A DNA stretch of 64,000 nucleotides from Chryseobacterium sp. MEBOG06 (GCF_021869765.1 NZ_CP084580.1:2046001-2110000), one strand, 5' to 3'. Positions 22,640 through 31,685 are shown, counted from the first letter of the stretch. Made by a program: numbers and translations. The notes: generated by a model not told the origin, from the letters alone.

Positions 22640-23125
22640 ATGAATCTCGAAAGCTTAAGGAATAGTATACAGGATTGTATTGCCAATCTTCTTTACCTTG
22701 CTGAAATTAATTGCTGGAATACAATTTCACCCAATTTACTTTTTATTCTGTCTGATTTTAATGAATTTGAAGGAACAAATTCTTTTGAAATGACATGGTC
22801 CAGAAATAGGGTAAACAATTCCAAAACGGGTTTTACATTGGATAAAGCATTAGAAATTTTACATAAAGAAGTAAATGATCTGTATGATGTAAATCTTTAT
22901 ATTTTCCGGACAAGTAAAAAAGAAACTATAGTTGAAATACAATATTATAGAACATCAAATTTTGATGATGATTATTTTGCTTTGGTAAAAGATAATCCTC
23001 CCATGTTTCATTCTAAAATTTCATTGCCGCCTTATGCACCGAAAGGAGGAAAATTTGATATCAACTGGGAATCTGGTGGAGGAATAGATCATTTGTGGAA
23101 AAGCTTGTTGCAACGATATGGCTGA
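22640..23125 (+). CDS. Uncharacterised 161-residue protein
   Basis: A soluble protein without a signal peptide. The N-terminus is helical (LRNSIQDCIANLLYLAEIN). The middle is strand-rich (FILSDFNEFEGTNSF, TIVEIQYYRTSNFDDDYF), with a proline-rich turn (SLPPYAPKGGKFDINWESGG). It ends in HLWKSLLQRYG. No family is recognised. Size and acidic, single-gene context would fit an orphan immunity protein, but that is speculation. Confidence 0.6.
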   Translation: MNLESLRNSIQDCIANLLYLAEINCWNTISPNLLFILSDFNEFEGTNSFEMTWSRNRVNNSKTGFTLDKALEILHKEVNDLYDVNLYIFRTSKKETIVEIQYYRTSNFDDDYFALVKDNPPMFHSKISLPPYAPKGGKFDINWESGGGIDHLWKSLLQRYG

Positions 23126-23159
23126 AAAGAACAATTAAGTAAGAATCTGCGTCAAAAAA

Positions 23160-23186
23160 AGAGTCCATAAAACATTTATGAACTCT
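23160..23186 (-). terminator. Hairpin terminator of the M28 peptidase gene
   Basis: AGAGT and CATAAA pair with TTTATG and ACTCT across one mismatch. On the minus strand the hairpin is followed by a seven-base T run (A run at 23154-23160). Confidence 0.65.
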
Positions 23187-23208
23187 TGTAAATATAACTG
23201 ATAATCTG

Positions 23209-24567
23209 TTACCAATTCTTGTCAATCATATAAATAATCTGTGTGAGGGCAGTAGCTCCTAGTAAAAGTTCTCTCCTGTTCACTTTTTCAAAAGTATCTT
23301 CTTCTGTATGATGAATATCAAAATAACGCTGTGAGTCCGGCATTAATTCTGCTGCGGGAATTCCCATATCGTGAAGTGGGTAAAGGTCTGTTCCGGAGAA
23401 CCTTTCTTCAAAGTTATAAACCCCATATGGCAGGAACAATTTTGACCAACTTTTGATCTGGTTTCTTCTGGTATCATCCATATCGAGTGCTATTCCTCTT
23501 GGGGCAAAACCTCCTGCATCGGTTTCTATGGCAAAAAGATGTTTTTCGTTATTTTCTTTTACTGTTTTACCATATTGTATTCCGCCTTTTACTCCATTTT
23601 CTTCATTGGCAAAGCAAACGACTCTTATAGTATGGTTATTTTGTATTCCCAACTTTTTAAAGGTTCTCAGAACTTCGATGCTCTGCACAATTCCGGCGCC
23701 GTCATCATGAGCTCCTTCACCTACATCCCATGAATCAAGATGTCCTCCGACTACAATGACACTCTGATCCTTCTTACCGGTAATTTCACCGATAACGGAG
23801 TGGGAGAGTTTCTCACCTTGCATTCCACAGTTGGAATTAAGCTTGGCCGTGATTTTCTGGCTTTTTAATAAAACTTCGAGCTCATCTGCTGTGGTACTTC
23901 CTATAGCAACAGCAGGTATTTTAGAAACTTTCTCATCATAACGCATGGCTCCGGTGTGAGGAACATCATCAAAAGCTGAAGAAAGAGATCTTACGATGGC
24001 AAATTTCCCTCCTTTTTTTGCAGTTAAAGAGGCTGCTGTAGTTCTGTATTTGGCAGCATCACTATATCCTTTGAATGTTTCTATAAAAGACTGACTGAAA
24101 GGGTAGTTGAAAAATACAATTTTGTCTTTTACCTTTTCAGCAGGAAGTTTGTCATACTCTTCCATAGACTTCACCATGATCATCTCTCCGGAAACATCTT
24201 TTCCGCCCGTTCCCTCAGAATTTCCCAGTGACAGCATTTTAAGGCTTTTCCACCTGCCATTTGAGGTTTTGATAAGTAAGGACTCTTTACCCCTTACCCA
24301 AACCGGAATCATGACTTCCTGTAGCCATACTTTATCGGCTCCTGCATCACGGAGCTTCTGTTCTGCCCATTTTACGGATTTTTCGTACGCTTCCGATCCA
24401 CTTAGGCGGTGTCCTATATTTTTGGTAAGCTCTCTGAGTTCGTTATAACCTTTACCGTTATTTAAAATCTCTGTGGAGATTTTGTTAAACTGTATAGAGT
24501 CTTCTTTGGTCTGCCCAAAAGCAGCCATTCCAAAAAGTAATAGTGAAGTTCCTAGTATCTTTTTCAT
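23209..24567 (-). CDS. M28-family metallopeptidase (carboxypeptidase Q-like), exported
   Basis: This protein has 452 residues from the ATG at 24567, which gives a clean signal peptide ending AAFGQ. A PA-type insert (about 120-215) precedes the zinc peptidase domain. All M28 residues are present: His and Asp in GGHLDSWD, the bridging Asp in GAHDDGAG, catalytic Glu plus ligand Glu in FANEENG, Asp in ETDAGGF, and the last His in YFDIHHTEED. It should therefore be an active periplasmic or secreted di-zinc exopeptidase. A paralogue that has lost key residues lies upstream in the same orientation. Confidence 0.9.
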   Translation of the reverse strand: MKKILGTSLLLFGMAAFGQTKEDSIQFNKISTEILNNGKGYNELRELTKNIGHRLSGSEAYEKSVKWAEQKLRDAGADKVWLQEVMIPVWVRGKESLLIKTSNGRWKSLKMLSLGNSEGTGGKDVSGEMIMVKSMEEYDKLPAEKVKDKIVFFNYPFSQSFIETFKGYSDAAKYRTTAASLTAKKGGKFAIVRSLSSAFDDVPHTGAMRYDEKVSKIPAVAIGSTTADELEVLLKSQKITAKLNSNCGMQGEKLSHSVIGEITGKKDQSVIVVGGHLDSWDVGEGAHDDGAGIVQSIEVLRTFKKLGIQNNHTIRVVCFANEENGVKGGIQYGKTVKENNEKHLFAIETDAGGFAPRGIALDMDDTRRNQIKSWSKLFLPYGVYNFEERFSGTDLYPLHDMGIPAAELMPDSQRYFDIHHTEEDTFEKVNRRELLLGATALTQIIYMIDKNW

Positions 24568-24609
24568 TGTTATCAATTTTTAGCAATTATTAAATAAATT
24601 GTGTTCTAA

Positions 24610-24690
24610 TTATAGAACTAGTTGACAGTCCTTTTTTGTCGACTTTTTCGAAAGTAATTCTTCTCCTGTCCGGTAGATATCAAAATAACG
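24610..24690 (-). pseudogene. C-terminal relic of a third M28 peptidase gene
   Basis: The minus strand reads ERYFDIYRTGEELLSKKST before a stop at 24610-24612. The underlying DNA aligns with CGTTATTTTGATATTCATCA and ACTTTTGAAAAAGTGAAC of the intact gene. Two extra bases after GAAGAA shift the frame. It lies between the two intact M28 genes. Confidence 0.7.
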
Positions 24691-24776
24691 TTCAGGATGG
24701 AGTCCAGTATTCGATGTAAATTCATGCCCATCTTTAGAAGCGAACTGTGTCTGATCCGGCATCACGGAGTTTTTGG

Positions 24777-26183
24777 TTACCAGTTTTTATCAACCATAAG
24801 AATCATTTGTGTCATGGCAACTGCCCCGAGAAGAAGCTCTCTCTTGTTTACTTTATCAAAAGTATCCTGTTCGGAGTGATGGTAGTCAAAATATCTTTGG
24901 GTATCTACAACAAGCTCTGCTAAAGGAATATCCAGTTTTTTTAAAGGTGAAATATCCTGAATTGCTTCTGTCTGGTCGAAATCATAAACCCCATAAGGAA
25001 GAAAGTATTCTTTCCAGGGATAGATTAACCTTCTTCTCTGAGAAGACATATCCAAAGAAAATCCGCGCGGAGAATAGCCTCCCGCATCTGTCCCTAAGGC
25101 AAATACATGTTTTTCTTCTTTCTTCTTCACATAAGCAGCGTACATTTCACGGCCTTGCCCTCCATTTTCGCTGTTTGCGTACAAGACCACCCTGATCGTG
25201 TGATTATTTTCATAGCCAAGCGCCTTTAATGTTCTTAAAACTTCGATACATTGAGCAACACCCGTTCCGTCATCAATAGCTCCTTCACCAAAATCCCATG
25301 AATCAAGCTGGGCTCCCAGGACAATCACTTTAGAGTCTTTTTTACCCTGAATTTCAGCAATAATATTTGGATTGGTAGTATCACCTTTAGACTCAGCAGT
25401 CATGTTGATTTTAGCCATGACCTTTTGTTTTTTTATTGTTTTTTCCAATTCATCTGCAGATCTTACACCAATTGATAAAGCAGGAATTTTAATTTTATCA
25501 TCCGGTTCATAGTAAATCATTTTGGCATGAGGAGTATCGTCAGAAGCTGTTGTCAATGATCTTATAATTAATGCTTTTGCACCTGTTTTAGCAATAACGG
25601 AGGCGGAAATTAATTTTGATTTTGCAGTCAGTAAATAAGAATCACTTGTATTGATGATTTTTGGATCTATAGGAACGTTTACGAAGACTATTTTGTCTTT
25701 TAACTGGCCTAATGACATTGCATTAAGCTCTGATGTGGAATTAATTAAAACAATTTCACCCAGGAGGTCTTTTCCGCCTGTTCCTTGAGAGTTGCCGAAA
25801 GAAAGCATTCTGATGTTTTTCCAGTCGCCATTTTCTGCTTTTATCTGAAGAGATTCTCTTCCTCTTATCCATACAGGAGCTTTGGCTTCCTGTCTCCAGA
25901 TCATATTAATCCCAATTTCCTTGAATTTTTTTTCTGCCCATTCTGCTGCCTTTGTATAACCGGAAGTTGCGCTGAAACGCGACCCGATACCTTTCGTAAG
26001 TTCTCCAAGATTATCGTAAGCTTTACCATTGGTCATGATCTCGTCTGAGATCTTTTTGAATTCATCGTGATAATTTAATTTTACAGGAATAGCTGTTTTG
26101 CTGACAGGCTTTTTCTGAGGCTTTTTTTGAGAAAATAAAAATCCACTCAAAAAGAGTGGAAGTATAATGAATATTTTTTTCAT
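24777..26183 (-). CDS. M28-like paralogue with altered active site, exported
   Basis: This 468-residue protein has a signal peptide (ending FLFSQ) and a Lys/Pro-rich linker. It is about as long as its active neighbour and clearly homologous throughout. The first zinc-binding His is Gln (Q292 in GAQLDSWD), and the catalytic Glu is Ser (S338 in YANSENG). The bridging Asp (AIDDGTG), second Glu (E339), Asp (D366) and final His (YFDYHHSEQD) remain. The family mechanism predicts impaired zinc binding and no general base. It is therefore probably a pseudopeptidase with a binding or regulatory role, or in decay. The frame is intact over 468 codons, which favours maintained function. Confidence 0.85.
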   Translation of the reverse strand: MKKIFIILPLFLSGFLFSQKKPQKKPVSKTAIPVKLNYHDEFKKISDEIMTNGKAYDNLGELTKGIGSRFSATSGYTKAAEWAEKKFKEIGINMIWRQEAKAPVWIRGRESLQIKAENGDWKNIRMLSFGNSQGTGGKDLLGEIVLINSTSELNAMSLGQLKDKIVFVNVPIDPKIINTSDSYLLTAKSKLISASVIAKTGAKALIIRSLTTASDDTPHAKMIYYEPDDKIKIPALSIGVRSADELEKTIKKQKVMAKINMTAESKGDTTNPNIIAEIQGKKDSKVIVLGAQLDSWDFGEGAIDDGTGVAQCIEVLRTLKALGYENNHTIRVVLYANSENGGQGREMYAAYVKKKEEKHVFALGTDAGGYSPRGFSLDMSSQRRRLIYPWKEYFLPYGVYDFDQTEAIQDISPLKKLDIPLAELVVDTQRYFDYHHSEQDTFDKVNKRELLLGAVAMTQMILMVDKNW

Positions 26184-26234
26184 TTTTTATTTACTTTTTT
26201 CCGATGTTAAAAGTAAGGAAAAAACGTGAATTTA

Positions 26235-27479
26235 TTAAGGTTTCATATCATACATTAACAGAGCCGTAATTAATTTGGGTTCGATAAATGTACATTTTGG
26301 AGGCATACTCAGTTTTAAATCTGAAATTTTAATCATATCATTAAAACTCACCGGATATACTCCAAATCCTACCTTTCCTTCCCCACTGTCAATTTTTTCC
26401 TTTAAAATATTGATTCCATTGATGTTGGACGTTCCCTTTACATAAGAGATTTGATCAGAGCTGTCCGGATCTTCAATTTTTAAAATATTTTTGAAAATGT
26501 ATTTGTCTAAAAGATGATGGTCCAGATTGTCCAGAGACATTTCTTTAGAACGAAGGTCGTGTTTTACGTGAAGAGAGTAGAACTTACCATCCATATACAT
26601 AGACATATGGAATTTCTGAGAAGGGTAGTATGGGGTTTCTCCTTTTTCGTGGATCAGGAAATACTTATCCAGTTCCTTCAGGAAATCTTCTTTGGAGACA
26701 CCATTCAGATCATGTAAAATCCTGTTGTAATCATGGATTTTAATAGACTGGTTGGAAACAATGAAGCTGTAGACAAAGTTGTAAAGTTCTGTACCGTTAT
26801 GTCTTTTGTTTTTTTCTTTATGGCGTTTTGCATTCAGTGCGGTAGAACCAATTCTATGGTGTCCGTCAGCAATATAAAAAGAATCAATCTGATCAATCAC
26901 TTCTTTGAACTGCTGAAGCTTCAGGCGGTTGTCTATTCGCCAGATTTTATGTCGGATTCCAATAGAATCTACATGATTAAAGATAGGGACATTTTTTTCT
27001 TCATGGTTCATCAGCAACTCAATTTTTGAGTTGGCAGGGTAGGTAAGCAATACAGGTTCTGCCTGCAGGTTTACTTTTTCAAGGTAATGAGCCAGTTTTT
27101 CTTTTTTCTGAGGAATGGTACTCTCATGTCTTTTGATTTTTCCACTCCAGAAATCTTCGATACTTGCTAATCCGAGAAGCCCTCTGAAAACCTGTTTGTT
27201 GGGATAGATCTGTTCATAAAGATAGTAGGCAGAATTGTCCTGGACCAATTTCTTTTCGTCCAGAAGCTCTTCAAATGTAGAACGGATCTTTCTAAGGTTC
27301 CGGTCAATATCTTTAGACTTACTTACAACATAGGGTTTAATCATATTGATGTAAGTATTTTCAACTTGAGCTTTCTCTGCAATCTCTTCCTGGGTGAAAT
27401 TATCCAGAGGATGGGTAGGGAAAGTACTCTCGATGTCTCTATGAGGTCTTATTCCACGGAAAGGTTTAAAAACAGGCAT
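26235..27479 (-). CDS. DUF1015-family protein of the serine operon
   Basis: This 414-residue cytoplasmic protein shows the DUF1015 hallmarks FKPFRGIRP at the N-terminus, YLYEQIY, and the central SFYIADGHHR(I) with its conserved His pair (about residue 205). The C-terminal half ends in KVGFGVYPVSF and PPKCTFIEPKL. Its function is not established; the family is often encoded beside serA and serC, as here. It starts two bases after the serA stop, so it is the third gene of the operon. Confidence 0.88.
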   Translation of the reverse strand: MPVFKPFRGIRPHRDIESTFPTHPLDNFTQEEIAEKAQVENTYINMIKPYVVSKSKDIDRNLRKIRSTFEELLDEKKLVQDNSAYYLYEQIYPNKQVFRGLLGLASIEDFWSGKIKRHESTIPQKKEKLAHYLEKVNLQAEPVLLTYPANSKIELLMNHEEKNVPIFNHVDSIGIRHKIWRIDNRLKLQQFKEVIDQIDSFYIADGHHRIGSTALNAKRHKEKNKRHNGTELYNFVYSFIVSNQSIKIHDYNRILHDLNGVSKEDFLKELDKYFLIHEKGETPYYPSQKFHMSMYMDGKFYSLHVKHDLRSKEMSLDNLDHHLLDKYIFKNILKIEDPDSSDQISYVKGTSNINGINILKEKIDSGEGKVGFGVYPVSFNDMIKISDLKLSMPPKCTFIEPKLITALLMYDMKP

Positions 27480-27481
27480 AT

Positions 27482-28447
27482 TTATCTTATAGTTTCTTTT
27501 TGTAGCTTAATAATTTGTTCTGCAAGTTCGACACCGATTTTCTCTTGCGCATCTACCGTATTTCCACCTATGTGAGGGGAAAGTGATAATGCAGGGTTCA
27601 TTAATAAAGGCAGTTCCGGGCTGGGTTCATTTTCAAAAACATCCAACGCGGCTCCTGCTACTTTTCCTGATTCGATAAAATCAATCAGTGTCACTTCGTT
27701 GATCACTCCGCCTCTTGCCGTGTTTACAATATAAACGCCATCTTTCATTTTTTCAAACTGAGGAGTGTCTATAATATACTCATTCGTTTTTGGCGTGTTG
27801 ATCGTGATGAAGTCTGCATTTTTAAGGAATGCATCCATATCATTGGTGGAAGTAATTTCGAAGTCTACTGACTGACCGTCAAAGAAATTCAGACTAAGAA
27901 TTTCTGTTTTAGGTTTTCTTGTCAGGACCTGTATTTTCATTCCAAGAGCAATTCCTATTTTTACAACTTCCTGGCCAATGCTTCCAAAGCCTATTACTCC
28001 TAATGTTTTTCCTGAAAGTTCATACGCATTACTGAATGACTTTTTCATGGCATTGAAGTGTGTTTCTCCTTCCAGAGGCATCAGTCTGTTCGATTCATGA
28101 AGGAATCTTGCCAGTGAAATGAAATGCCCGAATACCAACTCTGCTACCGATTTTGATGATGCAGTAGGGGTATTGATTATTTTGATTCCTTTGCTTTTTG
28201 CATATTCAACATCAATGTTATCCATCCCGATGCCTCCTCTTCCTATTATTTTAAGGTTTGGGCATGCATCTATCAGATCTTGTCTCACTTTCGTTGCGCT
28301 TCTTACCAAAAGAACGTCCACCTCATTATCGTTGATAAAATTAATAACGTGATCTTGGGCCACTCTATTGTCCAGAATTTCAATTCCTGCTTCTTTTAAA
28401 GCGAGCTGTCCTGCTTTTGAGATTCCATCGTTTGCTAAAACTTTCAT
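27482..28447 (-). CDS. serA: D-3-phosphoglycerate dehydrogenase (short form)
   Basis: This enzyme oxidises 3-phosphoglycerate to 3-phosphohydroxypyruvate, the first step of serine synthesis. The 321 residues include the substrate segment GRGGIGMDNIDVE, the NAD-binding LGVIGFGSIGQEV (about 147-159), the catalytic Arg in NTARGGVINE, Glu in FENEP, and His in LSPHIGGNT. There is no C-terminal ACT domain, so it lacks the classic serine feedback site. It lies between serC and the DUF1015 gene on the same strand. Confidence 0.93.
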   Translation of the reverse strand: MKVLANDGISKAGQLALKEAGIEILDNRVAQDHVINFINDNEVDVLLVRSATKVRQDLIDACPNLKIIGRGGIGMDNIDVEYAKSKGIKIINTPTASSKSVAELVFGHFISLARFLHESNRLMPLEGETHFNAMKKSFSNAYELSGKTLGVIGFGSIGQEVVKIGIALGMKIQVLTRKPKTEILSLNFFDGQSVDFEITSTNDMDAFLKNADFITINTPKTNEYIIDTPQFEKMKDGVYIVNTARGGVINEVTLIDFIESGKVAGAALDVFENEPSPELPLLMNPALSLSPHIGGNTVDAQEKIGVELAEQIIKLQKETIR

Positions 28448-28457
28448 GTGTTATTTT

Positions 28458-28525
28458 ATTATAGATGTTAGATTTAAGATGTCAGAAGTCAGACTTTTAG
28501 GTCTGTTCTCTGCTATCTGTTTGTC
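28458..28525. repeat. Short degenerate intergenic repeat between serC and serA
   Basis: The near-heptad run TTAGATTTAAGATGTCAGAAGTCAGACT is followed by a partly complementary AGGTCTGTTCTCTGC...TCTGAGATC. It resembles in style the spacer repeat at 4480-4581 but the unit differs. Confidence 0.4.
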
Positions 28526-28557
28526 TGAGATCTTTTTTTTCAGTCGCCTAATATAAG

Positions 28558-29622
28558 CTATTTTATTGACTTCATTACATCCACCAACACTTGCACGCTT
28601 TCAATTGGCAGGGCATTGTATAAGCTGGCTCTGTATCCGCCTAAGCTTCTGTGTCCGTTTAATCCGCTGATACCAGCTGCTTTCCATGCGTTGTCAAATT
28701 CTTCTTTTTTGCTGTCATCTGTTATTTTGAAAGAAACATTCATTAATGAACGATCTTCTTTTACGCAGAATGTCTCGAACAGAGGGTTAGTGTCAATTTC
28801 ATCATATAGAAGTTTTGCTTTTGCTTCGTTTCTTTGTTCTGCTGCAGCAATTCCACCATTGTTTTCAAGATATTGAAGCGTCAGTAGTGATGCATATATC
28901 GGGAATACCGGCGGCGTATTGTACATAGATTCTTTAGAGATATGCTGAGAATAGTCCAGCATAGACAGCATATTTTCTCTTCCTGTTTTCCCAAGAATTT
29001 CTTTTTTGATCACCACTAAAGTAACTCCTGCAGGTCCCATGTTTTTCTGAGCTCCCGCGTAGATAAGATCAAATTTAGAAAAATCAAGCTGTCTGGAGAA
29101 GATATCGGAACTCATGTCACATACCATCAGTGTATTTACTTCAGGAAAAGTTTTTATCTGAGTTCCATAAATAGTATTGTTAGATGTACAGTGAAAATAA
29201 TCGTATTCTGAACCAACTGTATATCCTTTAGGAATAAAAGAATAATTTTCTTCCTTGGAAGAGCCTACTACATCTACTGTGCCTAGTTTTTTGGCTTCTT
29301 TGATAGCCCCTGCAGCCCAGGTGCCTGTATCCAGATAAGCTGCTTTTCCACCTACTTTCATCAGGTTGTAAGGAACCATAGCAAACTGCATGCTCGCCCC
29401 GCTTCCTAAATAAAGTACCTCATAATCATCACCAAGATTCATCAATCTTTTGACAATTGCACGCGCTTCGTCCATTACTGCGACGAAATCCTTACTTCTG
29501 TGAGAAATTTCAAGAAGAGATAGTCCGATACCATTAAAATCTAAAATAGCCTGAGCTGATTTTTCAAATACTTCTTGTGGTAAAATACATGGTCCTGCGC
29601 TGAAGTTGTGCTTTTTGTTCAT
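28558..29622 (-). CDS. serC: Phosphoserine aminotransferase
   Basis: This PLP enzyme (354 residues) transfers an amino group from glutamate to 3-phosphohydroxypyruvate, giving O-phosphoserine; it can also act in pyridoxal phosphate synthesis. Motifs: HNFSAGPCILP at the N-terminus, ISHRSKDF, LGSGASMQFAMVP, the PLP lysine in YAGAQKNMGPAG (about residue 197), and GLNGHRSLGGYRASLYN near the end. It is the first gene of the serC-serA-DUF1015 group; a 110-base spacer separates it from serA, so transcription may partly reinitiate there. Confidence 0.96.
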   Translation of the reverse strand: MNKKHNFSAGPCILPQEVFEKSAQAILDFNGIGLSLLEISHRSKDFVAVMDEARAIVKRLMNLGDDYEVLYLGSGASMQFAMVPYNLMKVGGKAAYLDTGTWAAGAIKEAKKLGTVDVVGSSKEENYSFIPKGYTVGSEYDYFHCTSNNTIYGTQIKTFPEVNTLMVCDMSSDIFSRQLDFSKFDLIYAGAQKNMGPAGVTLVVIKKEILGKTGRENMLSMLDYSQHISKESMYNTPPVFPIYASLLTLQYLENNGGIAAAEQRNEAKAKLLYDEIDTNPLFETFCVKEDRSLMNVSFKITDDSKKEEFDNAWKAAGISGLNGHRSLGGYRASLYNALPIESVQVLVDVMKSIK

Positions 29623-29710
29623 ATTTTTATTTTTTGGTTGCTGTCAGAATTTTTTTTATTCCTTTAGCTTTATTTGTGGTTTCCTATTGGGTTTACCTAG
29701 TTTTTGGTTA

Positions 29711-29740
29711 AAAAAAGCCGTCTCAAAAAGATGAGACGGA
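29711..29740 (-). terminator. Terminator of the ferredoxin gene
   Basis: The eight-pair stem CCGTCTCA/TGAGACGG has a six-base loop, and the minus-strand T run corresponds to AAAAAA at 29711-29716. Confidence 0.8.
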
Positions 29741-29745
29741 GTCTT

Positions 29746-30096
29746 TTATTCGCCGTGTAAGAATGCTTTTTTGTTAAGCAGTGCTTCTTCAGATTCTACA
29801 TGATCCTCATCAGGTACGCAGCAGTCTACCGGACATACAGCAGCACATTGAGGCTCCTCATGGAATCCTTTACATTCCGTACATTTATCTGTTACAATGA
29901 AATAAACATCATCACTTACAGGTTCCTGCGGTGCATCAGCATCTACAGTAAGTCCTGAAGGCATTGTTATTGTACCTTGAAGAGTGGTACCTTCCGAAGC
30001 TTTCCAGTCTACGGCTCCTTCATATATTGCATTGTTTGGGCATTCCGGTTCACAGGCTCCACAATTAATGCATTCATCAGTTATTTTAATAGCCAT
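29746..30096 (-). CDS. Ferredoxin with two [4Fe-4S] clusters
   Basis: This 116-residue low-potential electron carrier has Cys motifs CINCGACEPECP (C9, C12, C15, C19) and CTECKGFHEEPQCAAVCP. The spacing in the second motif, with an eight-residue gap, is that of the Alvin-type 2[4Fe-4S] ferredoxins. A strand-rich insert of about 45 residues separates the two motifs. It is divergent from the acyl-CoA reductase gene 59 bases away, which may be its partner. Confidence 0.92.
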   Translation of the reverse strand: MAIKITDECINCGACEPECPNNAIYEGAVDWKASEGTTLQGTITMPSGLTVDADAPQEPVSDDVYFIVTDKCTECKGFHEEPQCAAVCPVDCCVPDEDHVESEEALLNKKAFLHGE

Positions 30097-30119
30097 CGCT
30101 AATTTTTTTTAAATTTGCA

Positions 30120-30127
30120 CAAAATTA
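30120..30127 (-). promoter_or_regulatory. Bacteroidota -7 element for ferredoxin
   Basis: TAATTTTG on the minus strand is an exact TAnnTTTG match 24 bases before the ferredoxin ATG. No clear -33 element was seen. Confidence 0.5.
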
Positions 30128-30155
30128 CAAAATATTCCCCAATTTTAAAGTAATT

Positions 30156-31190
30156 ATGAATATCGAAAATCAAGTTTTAGGACTTATTAAATTAAGTGAT
30201 TATATAAAAGCGTTTTTAGCGAAAAAAACGGAGAACTACAATGAAGATGATCTCAATATTGAATTATTGTTGAACAGATCTAAAATTGAGAATCAATGGT
30301 TTACGATTGATAATCAGAAATTTGCCTTACAGCAGTGGGCTGATCTTCTTACTGAAGAGAATATTAAAAACTGGCTTGAAAATTATTCCATCTCTAAAAT
30401 TTCAAAGAGAGTAGGGCTGATTTTGGCTGGAAATATTCCTTTGGTAGGATTTCACGATGTGCTGTCTGTAGTTTTAAGCAATCATATTCCTGTGATTAAA
30501 CTGTCTTCTAAGGATAAACTGTTGATTCCTTTTCTGTTAAATAAATGGAAAGAATTTTCTGATGGACAGGTTCAGTTTGAATTTGTAGAAAAATTGGAGA
30601 ATTTTGATGCTGTTATAGCAACAGGAAGTAATAATACAGCCAGATATCTGGAGTATTATTTTAAAAATCACTTAAGTGTTATCCGTAAAAACAGAACTTC
30701 AGTTGCGGTTTTGAAAGGTGATGAAACGCCCGAAGAATTAGAGCTTTTGGCTAACGATATTTTCCAGTATTTCGGATTAGGATGCAGGAATGTGACGAGA
30801 ATTTTTATTCCAAAAGATTTTGTTATTGACAGGCTGTTTGAAAGTTTCATAGGATTCCAGGATATTATTAATCATAATAAATATGCTAACAATTATGATT
30901 ATAACAGAGCTGTATATCTTCTGAATCAGGATAAATTCTGGGATAATAACTTTGTGATGCTTAAAGAAGATGATAAACTTTTCAGTCCTCTTTCTGTGAT
31001 CAATTTCAGCAGATATGAATCTCTGGATGACGTTAAAAACTTTATTGCTGAAAATGAAGAGGGTATTCAGTGTGTGGTGGCGAAAAACGATCTGGGACTT
31101 GACTCTATTTCATTTGGTGAAGCTCAAAATCCGGGTCTTGATACCTATGCGGATAATGTGGATACGATGAAGTTTTTAGAATTGGTCTGA
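30156..31190 (+). CDS. Acyl-CoA reductase (LuxC-related)
   Basis: This 344-residue protein belongs to the LuxC/acyl-CoA reductase superfamily, related to aldehyde dehydrogenases and expected to reduce an acyl-CoA or acyl thioester to an aldehyde. Recognisable are GLILAGNIPLVGFHDVLSV (nucleotide-binding start, about 89-107), AVIATGSNNTARYLEYYF and the probable catalytic Cys in FGLGCRNVTRIF (about residue 203). The typical LuxC is longer (about 480), so this is the short Bacteroidota version. The physiological substrate is unknown. It is divergent from ferredoxin, suggesting a shared redox context. Confidence 0.85.
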   Translation: MNIENQVLGLIKLSDYIKAFLAKKTENYNEDDLNIELLLNRSKIENQWFTIDNQKFALQQWADLLTEENIKNWLENYSISKISKRVGLILAGNIPLVGFHDVLSVVLSNHIPVIKLSSKDKLLIPFLLNKWKEFSDGQVQFEFVEKLENFDAVIATGSNNTARYLEYYFKNHLSVIRKNRTSVAVLKGDETPEELELLANDIFQYFGLGCRNVTRIFIPKDFVIDRLFESFIGFQDIINHNKYANNYDYNRAVYLLNQDKFWDNNFVMLKEDDKLFSPLSVINFSRYESLDDVKNFIAENEEGIQCVVAKNDLGLDSISFGEAQNPGLDTYADNVDTMKFLELV

Positions 31191-31238
31191 TTTTCGTATC
31201 TTCCATCCATTATTTCACCGAATAACAAAATGGATCAT

Positions 31239-31685
31239 ATGAAAAGATTATTTCTGGGCCTTGCTATCATGGGCGGACAGATTGTGTTTGCACAGAAAGT
31301 AGTTGACCTGAAGGTTGAGAACAATCAATCAAAAGAGCAGCCTGCTGTTATAAGTAAAGAAAAGGTCAACATTTATAGTGATAATTTCTTTAAATTTATG
31401 AATGCAGTGCAGTCTTCTGACCGTAAAACTGTAGATAAATTACTTTCCGAGAAAGTAAAAGAAGTGGTCACGGATGATGTTCTTAAAAAAGTAAAAAACG
31501 GTATTGATCCTGATAAAAAACTCGAAGTTTTGAAAGTTGGATATTATATGACAATGGATGGCTCCAGTTATCCTGATATCAAATATAAATATGCCGGAGA
31601 TCCATCGCCAAAAGAAGTCGTAAGTGCTGTTTTTGAAGATGATGGGAAAATCCTTGGGGTAATGCCCGCTAAAAAGGATCAGTAA
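31239..31685 (+). CDS. Exported protein of unknown function
   Basis: This protein has 148 residues from the ATG at 31239, giving a signal peptide ending QIVFAQ; the ATG at 31230 is three codons upstream. The mature part has an NTF2-like look: a helix (SDNFFKFMNAVQSSDRKTVDKLL) followed by strands (KLEVLKVGYYMTMDGSSYPD, VVSAVFEDDGKILGVMP). No family name can be given. It follows the acyl-CoA reductase by 48 bases on the same strand. Confidence 0.65.
   Translation: MKRLFLGLAIMGGQIVFAQKVVDLKVENNQSKEQPAVISKEKVNIYSDNFFKFMNAVQSSDRKTVDKLLSEKVKEVVTDDVLKKVKNGIDPDKKLEVLKVGYYMTMDGSSYPDIKYKYAGDPSPKEVVSAVFEDDGKILGVMPAKKDQ

Noticed and set aside
22640..23125. Calling the 161-residue protein an immunity protein
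   Set aside because: No family motif and no neighbouring toxin or related immunity gene; only size suggests it.
26235..27479. DUF1015 gene as a HipA-type toxin
   Set aside because: It lacks a kinase motif and sits in a conserved serine operon; the ADGHHR signature fits DUF1015.
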